Shown here in pieces: positions 42,219 through 51,872 of a stretch of DNA of 64,000 bases (the stretch's first letter is position 1; every line of letters starts with the position of its first letter). The stretch covers positions 124,001 through 188,000 of the forward strand of contig JAVJVX010000005.1 in the NCBI GenBank assembly GCA_040220875.1, in the 5' to 3' direction. Below the pieces are notes generated by a model. The model saw nothing but the letters and a program-made list of their open reading frames with translations. It ran no database searches and had not been told where the DNA came from. Position numbers and translations under genes: made by a program. This DNA comes from Alphaproteobacteria bacterium (GTDB lineage: Bacteria > Pseudomonadota > Alphaproteobacteria > JAVJVX01).

Positions 42219-42506
42219 ATGACACGCAAGGACGCCTATCTCAGGCAGATCGAGGGCCGCATGAAAGAATGGCGGGCGGATATGCTGAAGCTGGAAGCCC
42301 GGCTGGAGCAGGAAGAGGGCCGGCGGGCGGCCGAGCTGTCGAACCGGGTCGACGAGTTGCGCACGCGCCAGCGCGAGGCGGAGGCCGAACTCCATCGCCT
42401 GGGCGAGGCAGGCGAGTACGCCTGGGAGGACCTGACGCGCGGGGCCGAAGCCGCCTGGGAGGCGTTTCGCAAGGGGATCGAGAAAGCGCGGCGCGAGTTC
42501 GACTGA
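42219..42506 (+). CDS. Small coiled-coil protein (95 aa)
   Basis: A 95-residue, almost entirely helical, charged protein beginning MTRKDAYLRQIEGRMKEWRA. Seen: a long heptad pattern through RLEQEEGRRAAELSNRVDELRTRQREAEAEL (in parts) that predicts a coiled coil, then WEDLTRGAEAAWEAFRKG with repeated aromatic positions. This layout recalls small stress-related or sll1863-like proteins, but no family is certain. GGGGAGAG lies before the ATG at 42219. Confidence 0.7.
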   Translation: MTRKDAYLRQIEGRMKEWRADMLKLEARLEQEEGRRAAELSNRVDELRTRQREAEAELHRLGEAGEYAWEDLTRGAEAAWEAFRKGIEKARREFD

Positions 42507-42534
42507 AGCGCCGCGCCGTTCCGCTTCGGCCCGT

Positions 42535-43713
42535 CTAGCCCCGTTCGGGCACTTCGGCGAGGCCCCGGTTGTGCTGCGCCACCAGCTTGCGCCAGGCGAT
42601 CACATAGGCATCCAGGCTGCACAGCACCTCGTCCGTCCAGCCGCTGTGATGGCCGTAGAATTTCTGCATCTGTTCGCGCGCGAACAGATCGTTGTCGTTG
42701 AAGCCCTGACCGAGGGCGAGATTTTTCCAGAGATTCTCGTACTGGATCTCGAATTCCTTCTTCTCTTCCTCGGTGTTGCAGACGGCGGCGATGATTTCCC
42801 AGTATTCGTGATGCTCGTTATCGATGGGGACGTACCATTCGTACTGGGCGAGGCGATAGTCGGGCCAGTTCTCGACCAGCAGGACGCCGGGCAGGAACAT
42901 GCTGGTGCGCCCGCCTTTCCAGGGATTCTTGCCCTTGACCTTGAGGCCGACCACCTTGTTTTCCAGGACCGGGGTGTATTTCGTGTATTCGTTGACGATG
43001 CCCTTGGGCGCGTCATCGTCGACATACCAGCTGATCGCGTCCTCGGACTCCGCGATGGCACCCAGCGGCAACTGGCGATCGAGCGCCATGACCAGCGGAT
43101 TGTCGAGGTGAATGAACAGATGGCCGGTATCGGCGCCGTTCTCGACGGCGAGCCGCCAGTTCGAGTTGCCGGTGCGATGAATGCCAAGCAGCACCGCGTT
43201 GTCGTCGAGCGGATGGGCTACCCGATGCTCGTAATCCTCGGGCAGGCGGTGGGGCATGTCGCGCGACAGCGGCGGCGTCTTGTAATCCTCGTCGCCCACG
43301 AAGACGAAAATCATTCCCGACTTTTCCTCGACCGGGAAGGTGCGAAGCCGGGCATTGCCGATCATCTTGTCGTCGGGCGCGGCCACGATGGAGACGAGTT
43401 CGCCCGAGGCGAGGTCATAGGTAAAGCCGTGGTACCAGCAGGTGACGGTCTCGTCCGTCAGGCACATGGGCCGGGCCGACAGCTCGACGCCGCGGTGAAT
43501 GCATTCATCCTTGAGCGCGTAGACCTTGCCCTTGGCGCGGCGCAGCGCGATAGGCACGCCGCAGATCTTCACGCCCTTGAGCTCGCCCTCCGCCAGTTCA
43601 CTGCTGAACAGTGCCGGGTACCAGTAGTTCTTCAATCCCCATTCGGCATCCACATAGGGCTGAAATGCCTTGGAAATCTTGCGCTCTTTTTTGCCCGCTG
43701 CGTCTTCCGGCAT
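42535..43713 (-). CDS. Rieske [2Fe-2S] aromatic-ring-hydroxylating oxygenase, CarAa-like
   Basis: A 392-residue oxygenase alpha-type subunit. Seen: the N terminus ISKAFQPYVDAEWGLKNYWYPA (in parts), which closely follows carbazole 1,9a-dioxygenase CarAa, Rieske ligands C71-I-H73 and C92-WY-H95, and mononuclear-iron histidines in NGADTGHLFIHLDN (H198, H202). WYVPIDNEHHEYWE-like and AYVIAWRKL near the C terminus also match that group. The natural substrate is unknown; no ferredoxin or reductase gene adjoins it. ATG at 43713 follows GAGGAGGAGAG. Confidence 0.85.
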   Translation of the reverse strand: MPEDAAGKKERKISKAFQPYVDAEWGLKNYWYPALFSSELAEGELKGVKICGVPIALRRAKGKVYALKDECIHRGVELSARPMCLTDETVTCWYHGFTYDLASGELVSIVAAPDDKMIGNARLRTFPVEEKSGMIFVFVGDEDYKTPPLSRDMPHRLPEDYEHRVAHPLDDNAVLLGIHRTGNSNWRLAVENGADTGHLFIHLDNPLVMALDRQLPLGAIAESEDAISWYVDDDAPKGIVNEYTKYTPVLENKVVGLKVKGKNPWKGGRTSMFLPGVLLVENWPDYRLAQYEWYVPIDNEHHEYWEIIAAVCNTEEEKKEFEIQYENLWKNLALGQGFNDNDLFAREQMQKFYGHHSGWTDEVLCSLDAYVIAWRKLVAQHNRGLAEVPERG

Positions 43714-43781
43714 TCTCTCCTCCTCGCGTTTCTGCCCGCTCCCGGCCTGACACGCTAACAAGTTCCGCGAAAAAATTAAGC

Positions 43782-43791
43782 TAAAATTTTA
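43782..43791. promoter_or_regulatory. AT-rich palindrome in the oxygenase promoter region
   Basis: TAAAATTTTA is a perfect 10-bp palindrome inside an AT-rich island 70 bases upstream of the Rieske oxygenase start. Possible operator or UP-like element. Confidence 0.3.
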
Positions 43792-43937
43792 TCCTACCGG
43801 ATCAGTCGGACGTATCGCGGCCGGACGAAGACCCTATCATGATAGCGGCCGGCGGCGCATCGGGCGTAAGGCGCGCGGCCGGAGGGGCGCCGCCAGAGCC
43901 GCCCGGCGCGCGAATAGCGGCGCGCGATGGGGCGGGT

Positions 43938-44594
43938 TCAGCCCCGATAGCGGCCCCCATCGGCCGGGGAGTCCCGACGGGACGGGGCGCGGCCAAGCTC
44001 GCCCGTGGCCTGGCGGACAATCTGGATCGCCGACCAGAGAAACAGGCTCGCCATGAAGCCCGCCACGATCAGATCGGGCCAGCCGGTGCCGGTTGCCCAG
44101 ACGCCGCTGGCGGCGAGAAGCACGGCCGCGTTGCCGATGGCGTCGTTCCGGCTGCAGAGCCAGACCGAGCGGACATTCGCGTCGCCCTCGCGGTATTTCA
44201 GCAACAGGGCGACGCTCGCGAGATTGGCGGCGAGGGCGAGAAGCCCGACCGCTCCCATGACCCCGGCCTGGGGCGTGGCGAGGAAAAAGACCTTGTAGCC
44301 GGTTGCCGCCAGCACCCCCAGCCCCATGGCCCCGAGACTGAGGCCCTTCAGGAGCGCCACCCGGGCGCGCCAGACCAGCGGCATGCCGATGACGAACAGG
44401 CTGAGCGCGTAGGTCACCGTATCGCCCAGAAAGTCGAGCGCGTCGGCCTTGAGAGCCTGCGAGCCCGCGAAGATGCCCGCGCCCATCTCGGCCAGGAACA
44501 TCGCGCCGTTAATCGCGATCACCGCCCAGAGCGCCCGCCGGTAGCCGGCCGAAAGCCCTTCGAAGGTGACCTCATCGCCGCAACAGCCGCTCAT
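43938..44594 (-). CDS. Short cation-diffusion-facilitator family transporter
   Basis: A 218-residue CDF-type membrane protein starting MSGCCGDEVTFEGLSAGYRR. Seen: six hydrophobic helices, ALWAVIAINGAMFLAEMGAG in the first, and the metal-site Asp pair in ALDFLGDTVTYAL near 56 (normally HxxxD) and SRNDAIGN near 158. The cytoplasmic metal-binding domain of usual CDF proteins (about 80 residues) is missing. It probably exports a divalent metal such as zinc or cobalt, possibly in response to the neighbouring metal genes. The ATG at 44594 replaces a longer upstream frame. Confidence 0.75.
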   Translation of the reverse strand: MSGCCGDEVTFEGLSAGYRRALWAVIAINGAMFLAEMGAGIFAGSQALKADALDFLGDTVTYALSLFVIGMPLVWRARVALLKGLSLGAMGLGVLAATGYKVFFLATPQAGVMGAVGLLALAANLASVALLLKYREGDANVRSVWLCSRNDAIGNAAVLLAASGVWATGTGWPDLIVAGFMASLFLWSAIQIVRQATGELGRAPSRRDSPADGGRYRG

Positions 44595-44798
44595 CTCCGC
44601 CGAATTTCCTCGCGTCCTGCCGTTTCGTCCGGGGCCGGCAACCAGCCTATCACAATCCGCGTGCGCCCGGGCAGACCGTCGAACCGCCGAGGTGCGGGAT
44701 GGTCGGCGGAGGCAGACGTTGGAAGAACCTGTACCCGTCGTCAGGTCAGCGCACCGGCTCAAGCTGAAATTCGACTACGTGAAGCTCTCAAACTTTAC

Positions 44799-45710
44799 TT
44801 ATTCAAAAAAATCTTCATCGATCTTTTTCAAATGCAGGATGTCCTCGTCGCGGCATCCTATGTTGTAGCGGATCATCAGGCGAGCCATTTGACCCCCGTC
44901 GATGAGCACAATCCGCATCCCTAGGTCCATGGCCGTCTGAACCGCCGACGGACTGAAGGCCGACGTGGTGACGAATATTCCCTTATGTGCCTTTTTCAGG
45001 TTTAAGGCCCCAAAGAAATCCCGAATGGCCCCGGCCCCCACGTTATTGCCGTCAGCGTAGCGTTTGGCCTGAACATAGATCTGATCGACGCCCAAGGGGT
45101 CCTGATCGATGACGCCGTCGATACCGTCGTCGCCGCTCTTACCTAGGGCGCGGCCCGCGTCCTCTGACGTTCCCCCGTAGCCCATGGCCAGAAGCAATTG
45201 GACAATTAGGTTTTCAAAAAAGGCGGGAGGCGCATCGCGCACCCGTTCCAGAAGTTCCTCCGCCAAGGCCGCGTTTATCTTCCTGTGTGCTGCCCGCAAC
45301 GCTTCGTCCGGCGTTACCTCGGTCTCTGCCGAGGCAGGGGTAGCTGCATGCTCCGGCCGGTCGGTCTCCTTCGCCCGCGTGCGAAAGGCCTGGAAATCCT
45401 CAAAATGTTCAAGATAGGTGTTGTTGATTTCCGCCGAGGCGTCGGCAAGTGCCGTCCGGCCGCGATCCGTGATCGCGAAGTGTCCCCGTTTCGTCGCTTT
45501 GACGAGCCCGGCCTGTTTGAGGTAGCCCCTTGCCCAATGAACGCGATTGGAGAATCGGGTCTGCTTGCCGCTCGGCAGGAGTTCGTTACGCTCGTCATCC
45601 GTCAGCCCGAAACGCTCGGCGAGTAGATTGATGACGTCGCCGATCCGCACCTCGCCGTGTGCGGCACATTCCAAGACCGGGCGCATAAGCGTTTGGTAGT
45701 CAGGTATCAC
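44799..45710 (-). CDS. Mrr-type restriction endonuclease
   Basis: A 303-residue modification-dependent endonuclease. Seen: an N-terminal winged-helix Mrr_N domain (about 5-90) and the PD-(D/E)XK fold from about 160 with GDDGIDGVI (D198) and the IYVQAKRY motif (Q214-A-K216), the catalytic core. Mrr cleaves methylated DNA. No modification methylase or other defence genes adjoin it; a tRNA-Lys gene lies about 180 bases upstream. The GTG at 45710 has GGGGGGAGGGG just before it and is preferred to a GTG seven codons earlier. Confidence 0.85.
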   Translation of the reverse strand: MIPDYQTLMRPVLECAAHGEVRIGDVINLLAERFGLTDDERNELLPSGKQTRFSNRVHWARGYLKQAGLVKATKRGHFAITDRGRTALADASAEINNTYLEHFEDFQAFRTRAKETDRPEHAATPASAETEVTPDEALRAAHRKINAALAEELLERVRDAPPAFFENLIVQLLLAMGYGGTSEDAGRALGKSGDDGIDGVIDQDPLGVDQIYVQAKRYADGNNVGAGAIRDFFGALNLKKAHKGIFVTTSAFSPSAVQTAMDLGMRIVLIDGGQMARLMIRYNIGCRDEDILHLKKIDEDFFE

Positions 45711-45886
45711 TGGTTCCCCTCCCCCCTGCACGCGGCAGCTTATTGATTGTCCGGATATTGATCCGCGCGTGCCTAAACTACCGGGCTCTTGGCCCCGATC
45801 GAAGAATTTTGAATCTTAGGCTTTCCTATAACCTTCCTACAACGAACCAAGGCCTCCGCCGTTTCCGGCTAAGGCCCTGATAAGAT

Positions 45887-45962
<76 letters not shown>

Positions 45963-46079
45963 GCCCCGAGCCAGGCTCGCCCCGGCCGGGGTGGCCGGGT
46001 GTGGGTGGACGGGCTTCATAGCAAAGGCCGGGCGGCCTGTCGAGCGCGGGCACGGCGGCGGGCCGGGCCGAATCCGGGG

Positions 46080-47231
46080 CTAGGCGTCGGCCCCCGACTG
46101 GCCGAAGCGCGACAGCCGCACCTCGCGGTGGATCCAGACATTGATCACGAGGCCGAAGGCGAACAGCAGGCTGAGCAGCGCCGTGCCGCCATAGGACACG
46201 AAGGGCAGCGGCACGCCCACCACCGGCATCAGCCCCGTGACCATGGCGATATTGATGAACACATAGAGGAAAAAGATCATCGTCACGCCCAGCGCCAGCA
46301 GCCGGCCGAAATGGCTGCGCGAGCTGAGGGCGATGAAGATGCCGTAAAGGATCACGAGGCCGTAGAGCGTGAGCAGGGCGAGCCCGCCCATCAGGCCCCA
46401 TTCCTCGGCCAGCATGGTGAAGATGAAATCGGTCTGTTTTTCCGGCAGGAAGTTCAGATGGCTCTGGCTGCCGCCGAGAAACCCCTTGCCGAACACCCCG
46501 CCCGAGCCGAAGGCGATCTTGCTTTGCAGGATGTGATAGCCGGCGCCGAGCGGGTCGCGCTCGGGGTCGAAGAAGGTGAGAATCCGGGCCTTCTGATAGC
46601 CGTGGAGGAACTGCCAGCCAAGCGGGATCGCGGCCAGGGCGGCGACGAAGAGGGTGGCGAAGAACCGCCAGGTGACGCCGGCGAGGAAAAACACCGAAAC
46701 GCCCACCATCAGGAGGATCATGGCGGTGCCGAGATCGGGCTGGCGGCTCACCAGCAGCACCGGCGCGGCCAGCAGCACGAGGGGCGGCAGGAGATAGCCG
46801 AGCCAGCCCCGGTCGTTCGGATTGGCGGCGTGGAAATAGCGGGCGAGCACGAGGACGAGGGCCACCTTCATCAGTTCCGAGGGCTGGATCTGGATCAGCC
46901 CCAGATCGATCCAGCGCCGCGCGCCCATGCCGATGGTGCCGCCGATCTCGACGGCGATGAGCAGCACCAGCACGGCGCCGTAGATGGGATATGCGAGCCG
47001 CAGCCAGATCCTGATATCGATCACCGCCGCGGCCAGCAGCACACCCAGCCCGACCATGAAGCGCACCGCCTGCCGCCAGGCCCAGGGATCGGCGCTGCCG
47101 TTGGCGGCCGAATACAGCATGGCGAAGCCCACGAGCCCGATCAGGCCCAGAATCAGCACCAGCCCCCAGTTGACCTGCCAGAGCTTTTCGGTGAGGGAGA
47201 GTTCATCACGGGCAAACGGCGCGAGGCTCAT
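46080..47231 (-). CDS. rodA: Rod-shape-determining peptidoglycan glycosyltransferase RodA
   Basis: A 383-residue SEDS-family polymerase with about ten helices. Seen: the SEDS segments PSELMKVALVLVLARYF (in parts) near 136-152, SRQPDLGTAM near 180, the DFIFTMLAEEWGLMGGL signature near 280, and the conserved GVPLPFVSYGGTALL near 345. It extends glycan strands along the side wall together with PBP2. Three bases separate it from mrdA, so the two are co-expressed. ATG at 47231 in the same minus operon as mreBCD. Confidence 0.95.
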   Translation of the reverse strand: MSLAPFARDELSLTEKLWQVNWGLVLILGLIGLVGFAMLYSAANGSADPWAWRQAVRFMVGLGVLLAAAVIDIRIWLRLAYPIYGAVLVLLIAVEIGGTIGMGARRWIDLGLIQIQPSELMKVALVLVLARYFHAANPNDRGWLGYLLPPLVLLAAPVLLVSRQPDLGTAMILLMVGVSVFFLAGVTWRFFATLFVAALAAIPLGWQFLHGYQKARILTFFDPERDPLGAGYHILQSKIAFGSGGVFGKGFLGGSQSHLNFLPEKQTDFIFTMLAEEWGLMGGLALLTLYGLVILYGIFIALSSRSHFGRLLALGVTMIFFLYVFINIAMVTGLMPVVGVPLPFVSYGGTALLSLLFAFGLVINVWIHREVRLSRFGQSGADA

Positions 47232-47234
47232 GGG

Positions 47235-49223
47235 CTAGCCCATCCGGCTTGGATCGCGCGGCCGGCCATCCGCCGGACCGGAGGCGTCCTGATCGCGGCT
47301 GATGATCGGGCGCTGCTGCGCGCGATACAGAAGGTCCTTGGCGATGGGCGCGGCCGCGGTCGAGCCGCTGCCGCCATGCTCGACCACCACGGTTGCAACG
47401 TAGCGCGGCGCATCGGTCGGCGCGAAGCCGACGAAGACCGCGTGGTCGCGCTGCTGGCGGGGCAGTTCGGCATTCTTCAGCACACCCGTCTCGCGCTCGG
47501 CCCGGCTGATGCGGCGTACCTGGCTGGTCCCGGTCTTGCCGCCCATGCGAAACCGCCGGTCGCGAATCCGCGACGCGAAGGCGGTTCCCTTCTCGTGATT
47601 GACGACGCTGACCATCGCTTCCTGCACAAGGCGCAGGTGATCGGGCGAGACGCCCACCGGCGCGCCCGGCACCGGGCCCGGGTCCGCCGCGCCGGTCGCC
47701 GCGACAAGGCGTGTGCCGGCGGCGGGCGCGCCAGGCGCGATTTCCCCGATGCCGATGCCGGCGGTCTGACCGGGGCCGGCCCACTCCTCCTCGGTCTCGC
47801 GCACGCGGCTGAGAACATGGGGCGTCACCAGATAGCCGCCATTGACCATGGCCGCCGTCGCAAGGGCCATCTGCAGGGGCGTGGCCAGGATATAGCCCTG
47901 CCCGATTCCCAGGATCAGCGTTTCGCCTTTCTGCCACCTGGTCCCGAGGACGCCCATCTTCCAGGCATTGTCGGGCACGATGCCCCGGCTTTCGCCCGGC
48001 AGATCGATCCCGGCCGGACTGCCGTAGCCGAAGCGGCGGGCCATCTCGGCGATGCGATCGACGCCGAGCCGGCGGGCGATTTCGTAAAAATAGATGTCGC
48101 AGGATTCGCGGATGGCCGATTCCATGGTCATCGGCCCGTGGCCGCGCTCCTTCCAGCAATGGAAACGGCCGTTGCCCAGGTCCATATGCCCGGTGCAGGC
48201 GACCGAAAAATCGGGGCCCACGACACCCGCCTCGAGCGCCGCCAGCGCGACCACCATCTTGAAGGCCGAGCCCGGTGCGTATTGCCCGCCGAGCGCCTTG
48301 TTGTTCATTGGCGCCGTCGGGTCCGAGCTGAGCGCGCGCCATTCCTCGCTCGAAAGCCCCTTGATCAGACGATTGGGATCGAAGGCCGGCCGCGAGACCA
48401 TGGCCAGCACCTCGCCGTTGCTCGCGTCCATCACGATGGCCGCCCCGTGGCTGCCCGCGAGGCTCTTGAAGGCGCGCTCCTGCAGGTCCATATCGAGGGT
48501 CAGGATGGCGCGCTGGCCGACCTCCCCGGTATCGCGCTCCAATTCGCGGATGACGCGGCCCACCGCGTTCACCTCGACCCGGCTGGTGCCGCCCGATCCA
48601 CGCAGCGGCAGGTCGTACTGGCGTTCCACCCCCGACTTGCCGACGCGCGCGTCGGGCAGACGCAGGAACGGGTCGTCGGACATATCGCGTGAGGAGACGG
48701 CGGCGACATATCCCACGACATGGACCGCCTTTTCCGCCTGCGCGTAATAGCGGGTCCGGCCGATATCGATCATGGCGCCGGGCAGGTCGGGCGCGTGGAC
48801 CTCGACCTGCGCGACTTCCTGCCAGGTGAGATTCTCGCGCACCGTGACCGGCGTGAAACGTGACGAGCGGCGCACGTCGCGGAGCACGCGGCGGCGTTCG
48901 TGGCCCGAGATCGAGACGACGCGGCCGAGCGCGTCGAGAATGCCGTCAACATCGCGCGCGCGTTCCGGCACGATGACGAGCCGGTAATTCTGACGGTTCT
49001 CGGCCAGGGGCACGCCGAAACGGTCGACGATGGGCCCGCGCGGCGGCGAGATCAGACGCACCGAGACGCGGTTGCGCTCGGACAGGACGGCATAGCGATC
49101 GGCCTCGATGACCTGCAGGTAATACATCCGCCCGGCCAGCACGCCGAACATGCCGAGCTGGACGCCGGCGAGGATGGCCGCGCGCCTGGTGAAGAGCTTG
49201 CCCCGCTTTCCATCATCGATCAT
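47235..49223 (-). CDS. mrdA: Penicillin-binding protein 2 (elongation transpeptidase)
   Basis: A 662-residue monofunctional class B PBP. Seen: an N-terminal membrane anchor (RRAAILAGVQLGMFGVLAGR in parts, about 14-32), the PBP dimer domain, and the transpeptidase with the SxxK motif GSAFKM near 305, SxN-type ESCDIYF near 363, and KTG in GGKTGTSQ near 563. A 30-residue linker with TRLVAATGAADPGP lies before the last motif. It cross-links side-wall peptidoglycan together with RodA. In the mre-mrd operon. Confidence 0.95.
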   Translation of the reverse strand: MIDDGKRGKLFTRRAAILAGVQLGMFGVLAGRMYYLQVIEADRYAVLSERNRVSVRLISPPRGPIVDRFGVPLAENRQNYRLVIVPERARDVDGILDALGRVVSISGHERRRVLRDVRRSSRFTPVTVRENLTWQEVAQVEVHAPDLPGAMIDIGRTRYYAQAEKAVHVVGYVAAVSSRDMSDDPFLRLPDARVGKSGVERQYDLPLRGSGGTSRVEVNAVGRVIRELERDTGEVGQRAILTLDMDLQERAFKSLAGSHGAAIVMDASNGEVLAMVSRPAFDPNRLIKGLSSEEWRALSSDPTAPMNNKALGGQYAPGSAFKMVVALAALEAGVVGPDFSVACTGHMDLGNGRFHCWKERGHGPMTMESAIRESCDIYFYEIARRLGVDRIAEMARRFGYGSPAGIDLPGESRGIVPDNAWKMGVLGTRWQKGETLILGIGQGYILATPLQMALATAAMVNGGYLVTPHVLSRVRETEEEWAGPGQTAGIGIGEIAPGAPAAGTRLVAATGAADPGPVPGAPVGVSPDHLRLVQEAMVSVVNHEKGTAFASRIRDRRFRMGGKTGTSQVRRISRAERETGVLKNAELPRQQRDHAVFVGFAPTDAPRYVATVVVEHGGSGSTAAAPIAKDLLYRAQQRPIISRDQDASGPADGRPRDPSRMG

Positions 49224-49236
49224 CGGGCGCCGCCGG

Positions 49237-49752
49237 TCAGGTTCGTTTCAGGGTCAGCCGTTGCGCCTGCATCAGGATCCAGGCAATGCCCGGAAAAAGC
49301 GCCACGGTCAGGATCAGCTGGAAGAGAAGCGGCAGAACCGGCATGGGCTGGATCGCGAGCAGTGACACGGCGATCCAGGTGAAAAGGCTGGCGCCAAAAG
49401 CGAGCAGGCCGAACCCCCACCACATCAGCGAGAAGGACTTGCCGAGGAAAAAGCGGCGCTGATGCAGGACGATCCAGTAGACCAGCAGGAATATCAGGGA
49501 ATTCAGGCCGAGCGCGACACCCCCCAGCACGTCCTGGAGCAGTCCGATGGTGAAGACCGCCACCAGCGGCAGCAAATCGGGACGATGAATGGCCCAGTAA
49601 TAGACGCCCATCAGCGCGAACATGGGCGCGATCGGTCCGTAGCCGTCGATCGGCACCGGCACCATCGACAGCACCACCAGCAGCAGCGTCAGCATCATCG
49701 GCAGAAGATTGCGCGATGCGATGTCGAGTCGTTGCCAGATCAGCTCACTCAC
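49237..49752 (-). CDS. mreD: Rod-shape-determining protein MreD
   Basis: A 171-residue inner-membrane protein with about five helices. Seen: PMMLTLLLVVLSMVPVP (in parts), YWAIHRPDLLPLVAVFTIGLLQDVLGG (in parts) matching MreD, and QPMPVLPLLFQLILTVALFPGI near the C terminus. It links MreC to the RodA/PBP2 enzymes. It overlaps mreC by 8 bp and lies 13 bases before mrdA. Confidence 0.9.
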   Translation of the reverse strand: MSELIWQRLDIASRNLLPMMLTLLLVVLSMVPVPIDGYGPIAPMFALMGVYYWAIHRPDLLPLVAVFTIGLLQDVLGGVALGLNSLIFLLVYWIVLHQRRFFLGKSFSLMWWGFGLLAFGASLFTWIAVSLLAIQPMPVLPLLFQLILTVALFPGIAWILMQAQRLTLKRT

Positions 49753-50641
49753 GCCCTTCCCTCCTTTCGCTGTCGGCGCTCATCAGCGTGTTCTCGATAC
49801 TGCCCAGTCCGTAGTCCACGATCTGAACGAAGTCCAGCCGGTCGAGGTTCTGGTAGGGCCGCACGCGCACGCGGTCGCCCGAGATTTCGGAGACGACACC
49901 CACGGGCAGCGTCGGCGGGAACGCCCCCGCCTCGCCCGAGGTCACGACCCGGTCGCCCACCTCGACCTCGGCATTGGGACCAAGGTACAGAAGTGCCGGC
50001 TCGCGGGAATTGTCGCCGGCAAGAATCGCGCGCTCATGGCTCGATTCTATATGCACCGGCACACGCGAATTGAGATCGGTCAGGAGCAGGATGCGAGCGG
50101 CGCGCTGACCGGCATGGGTGACGCGGCCGACCAGCCCCTTGTCCGTGATTACGGGCTGGCCTTTCGCGATGCCGTTGCGCTGGCCGGAGTTGACCAGAAC
50201 GCTGTGCACGAAGGCGCCGCCCGGATCGCCGATCACTCGGGCCGAGACGTAAGTGGCCGGCGCGTCCGGCACGGCGCGGGTCAGGGTGCGCAGCGACCGG
50301 TTCTCGACCTGGAGCCGGCGGGCGACCGTCTCCCATTGCCGCAGGCGGATATTGTCGTCCCGGAGGCGGCGATTCTCGGCCCGGATCAGGGCCAGGTCGC
50401 GGATTTCCGTGGCGCCGGTGCTGATCGCGCGGGCCGGCCAGGACAGGGCGGTGAGAAACGGGGCCGCGGCGTCGGCGACCACCGTGCGCACGCGCCCCGT
50501 CAACGTGTCATCGGCCGTGGACAGGCCGATCAGCATGAGCGACAGCATCACCAGCAGATAGAACGCCGAGCGCTGGACGACGGCCCGGATGGGCCTCGTC
50601 AACTGGCGGACATATCCGGTGCGGCGCGTCACGTGCCTCAA
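49745..50641 (-). CDS. mreC: Rod-shape-determining protein MreC
   Basis: A 298-residue membrane-anchored periplasmic protein. Seen: an N-terminal helix (RSAFYLLVMLSLMLIGLS in parts), a coiled-coil region (about 65-110) with IRAENRRLRDDNIRLR, and the two beta domains with VIGDPGG, VNSGQRNGIAKGQPVI and VTSGEAGAFPP, all MreC hallmarks. It is a scaffold of the elongasome. Overlaps mreD. Confidence 0.93.
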   Translation of the reverse strand: MRHVTRRTGYVRQLTRPIRAVVQRSAFYLLVMLSLMLIGLSTADDTLTGRVRTVVADAAAPFLTALSWPARAISTGATEIRDLALIRAENRRLRDDNIRLRQWETVARRLQVENRSLRTLTRAVPDAPATYVSARVIGDPGGAFVHSVLVNSGQRNGIAKGQPVITDKGLVGRVTHAGQRAARILLLTDLNSRVPVHIESSHERAILAGDNSREPALLYLGPNAEVEVGDRVVTSGEAGAFPPTLPVGVVSEISGDRVRVRPYQNLDRLDFVQIVDYGLGSIENTLMSADSERREGRE

Positions 50642-50695
50642 CCCCCTCTGCCATCGGACACCGGGCGGCCAACCGGGCCCGGGCCCTGTTAGCGA

Positions 50696-51739
<1,044 letters not shown>

Positions 51740-51830
51740 TCAACGCTACCTTTGCCGTTAGGGGTGCTGTTAATGATGCTTGCTCTCGAGCGACCCCCTG
51801 CCCGCCCGTGACATCACCACTCGGTCAAAC

Positions 51831-51855
51831 GAAACGGCCCGCAAAGGGCCGTTTC
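51831..51855 (-). terminator. Hairpin between leuA and mreB
   Basis: GAAACGGCCC (51831-51840) pairs perfectly with GGGCCGTTTC (51846-51855) over a 5-base loop, 17 bases after the leuA stop. It is followed on the minus strand only by GTTTG, so the T-tract is weak. Confidence 0.55.
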
Positions 51856-51872
51856 GCCGCTACGATGCCACC

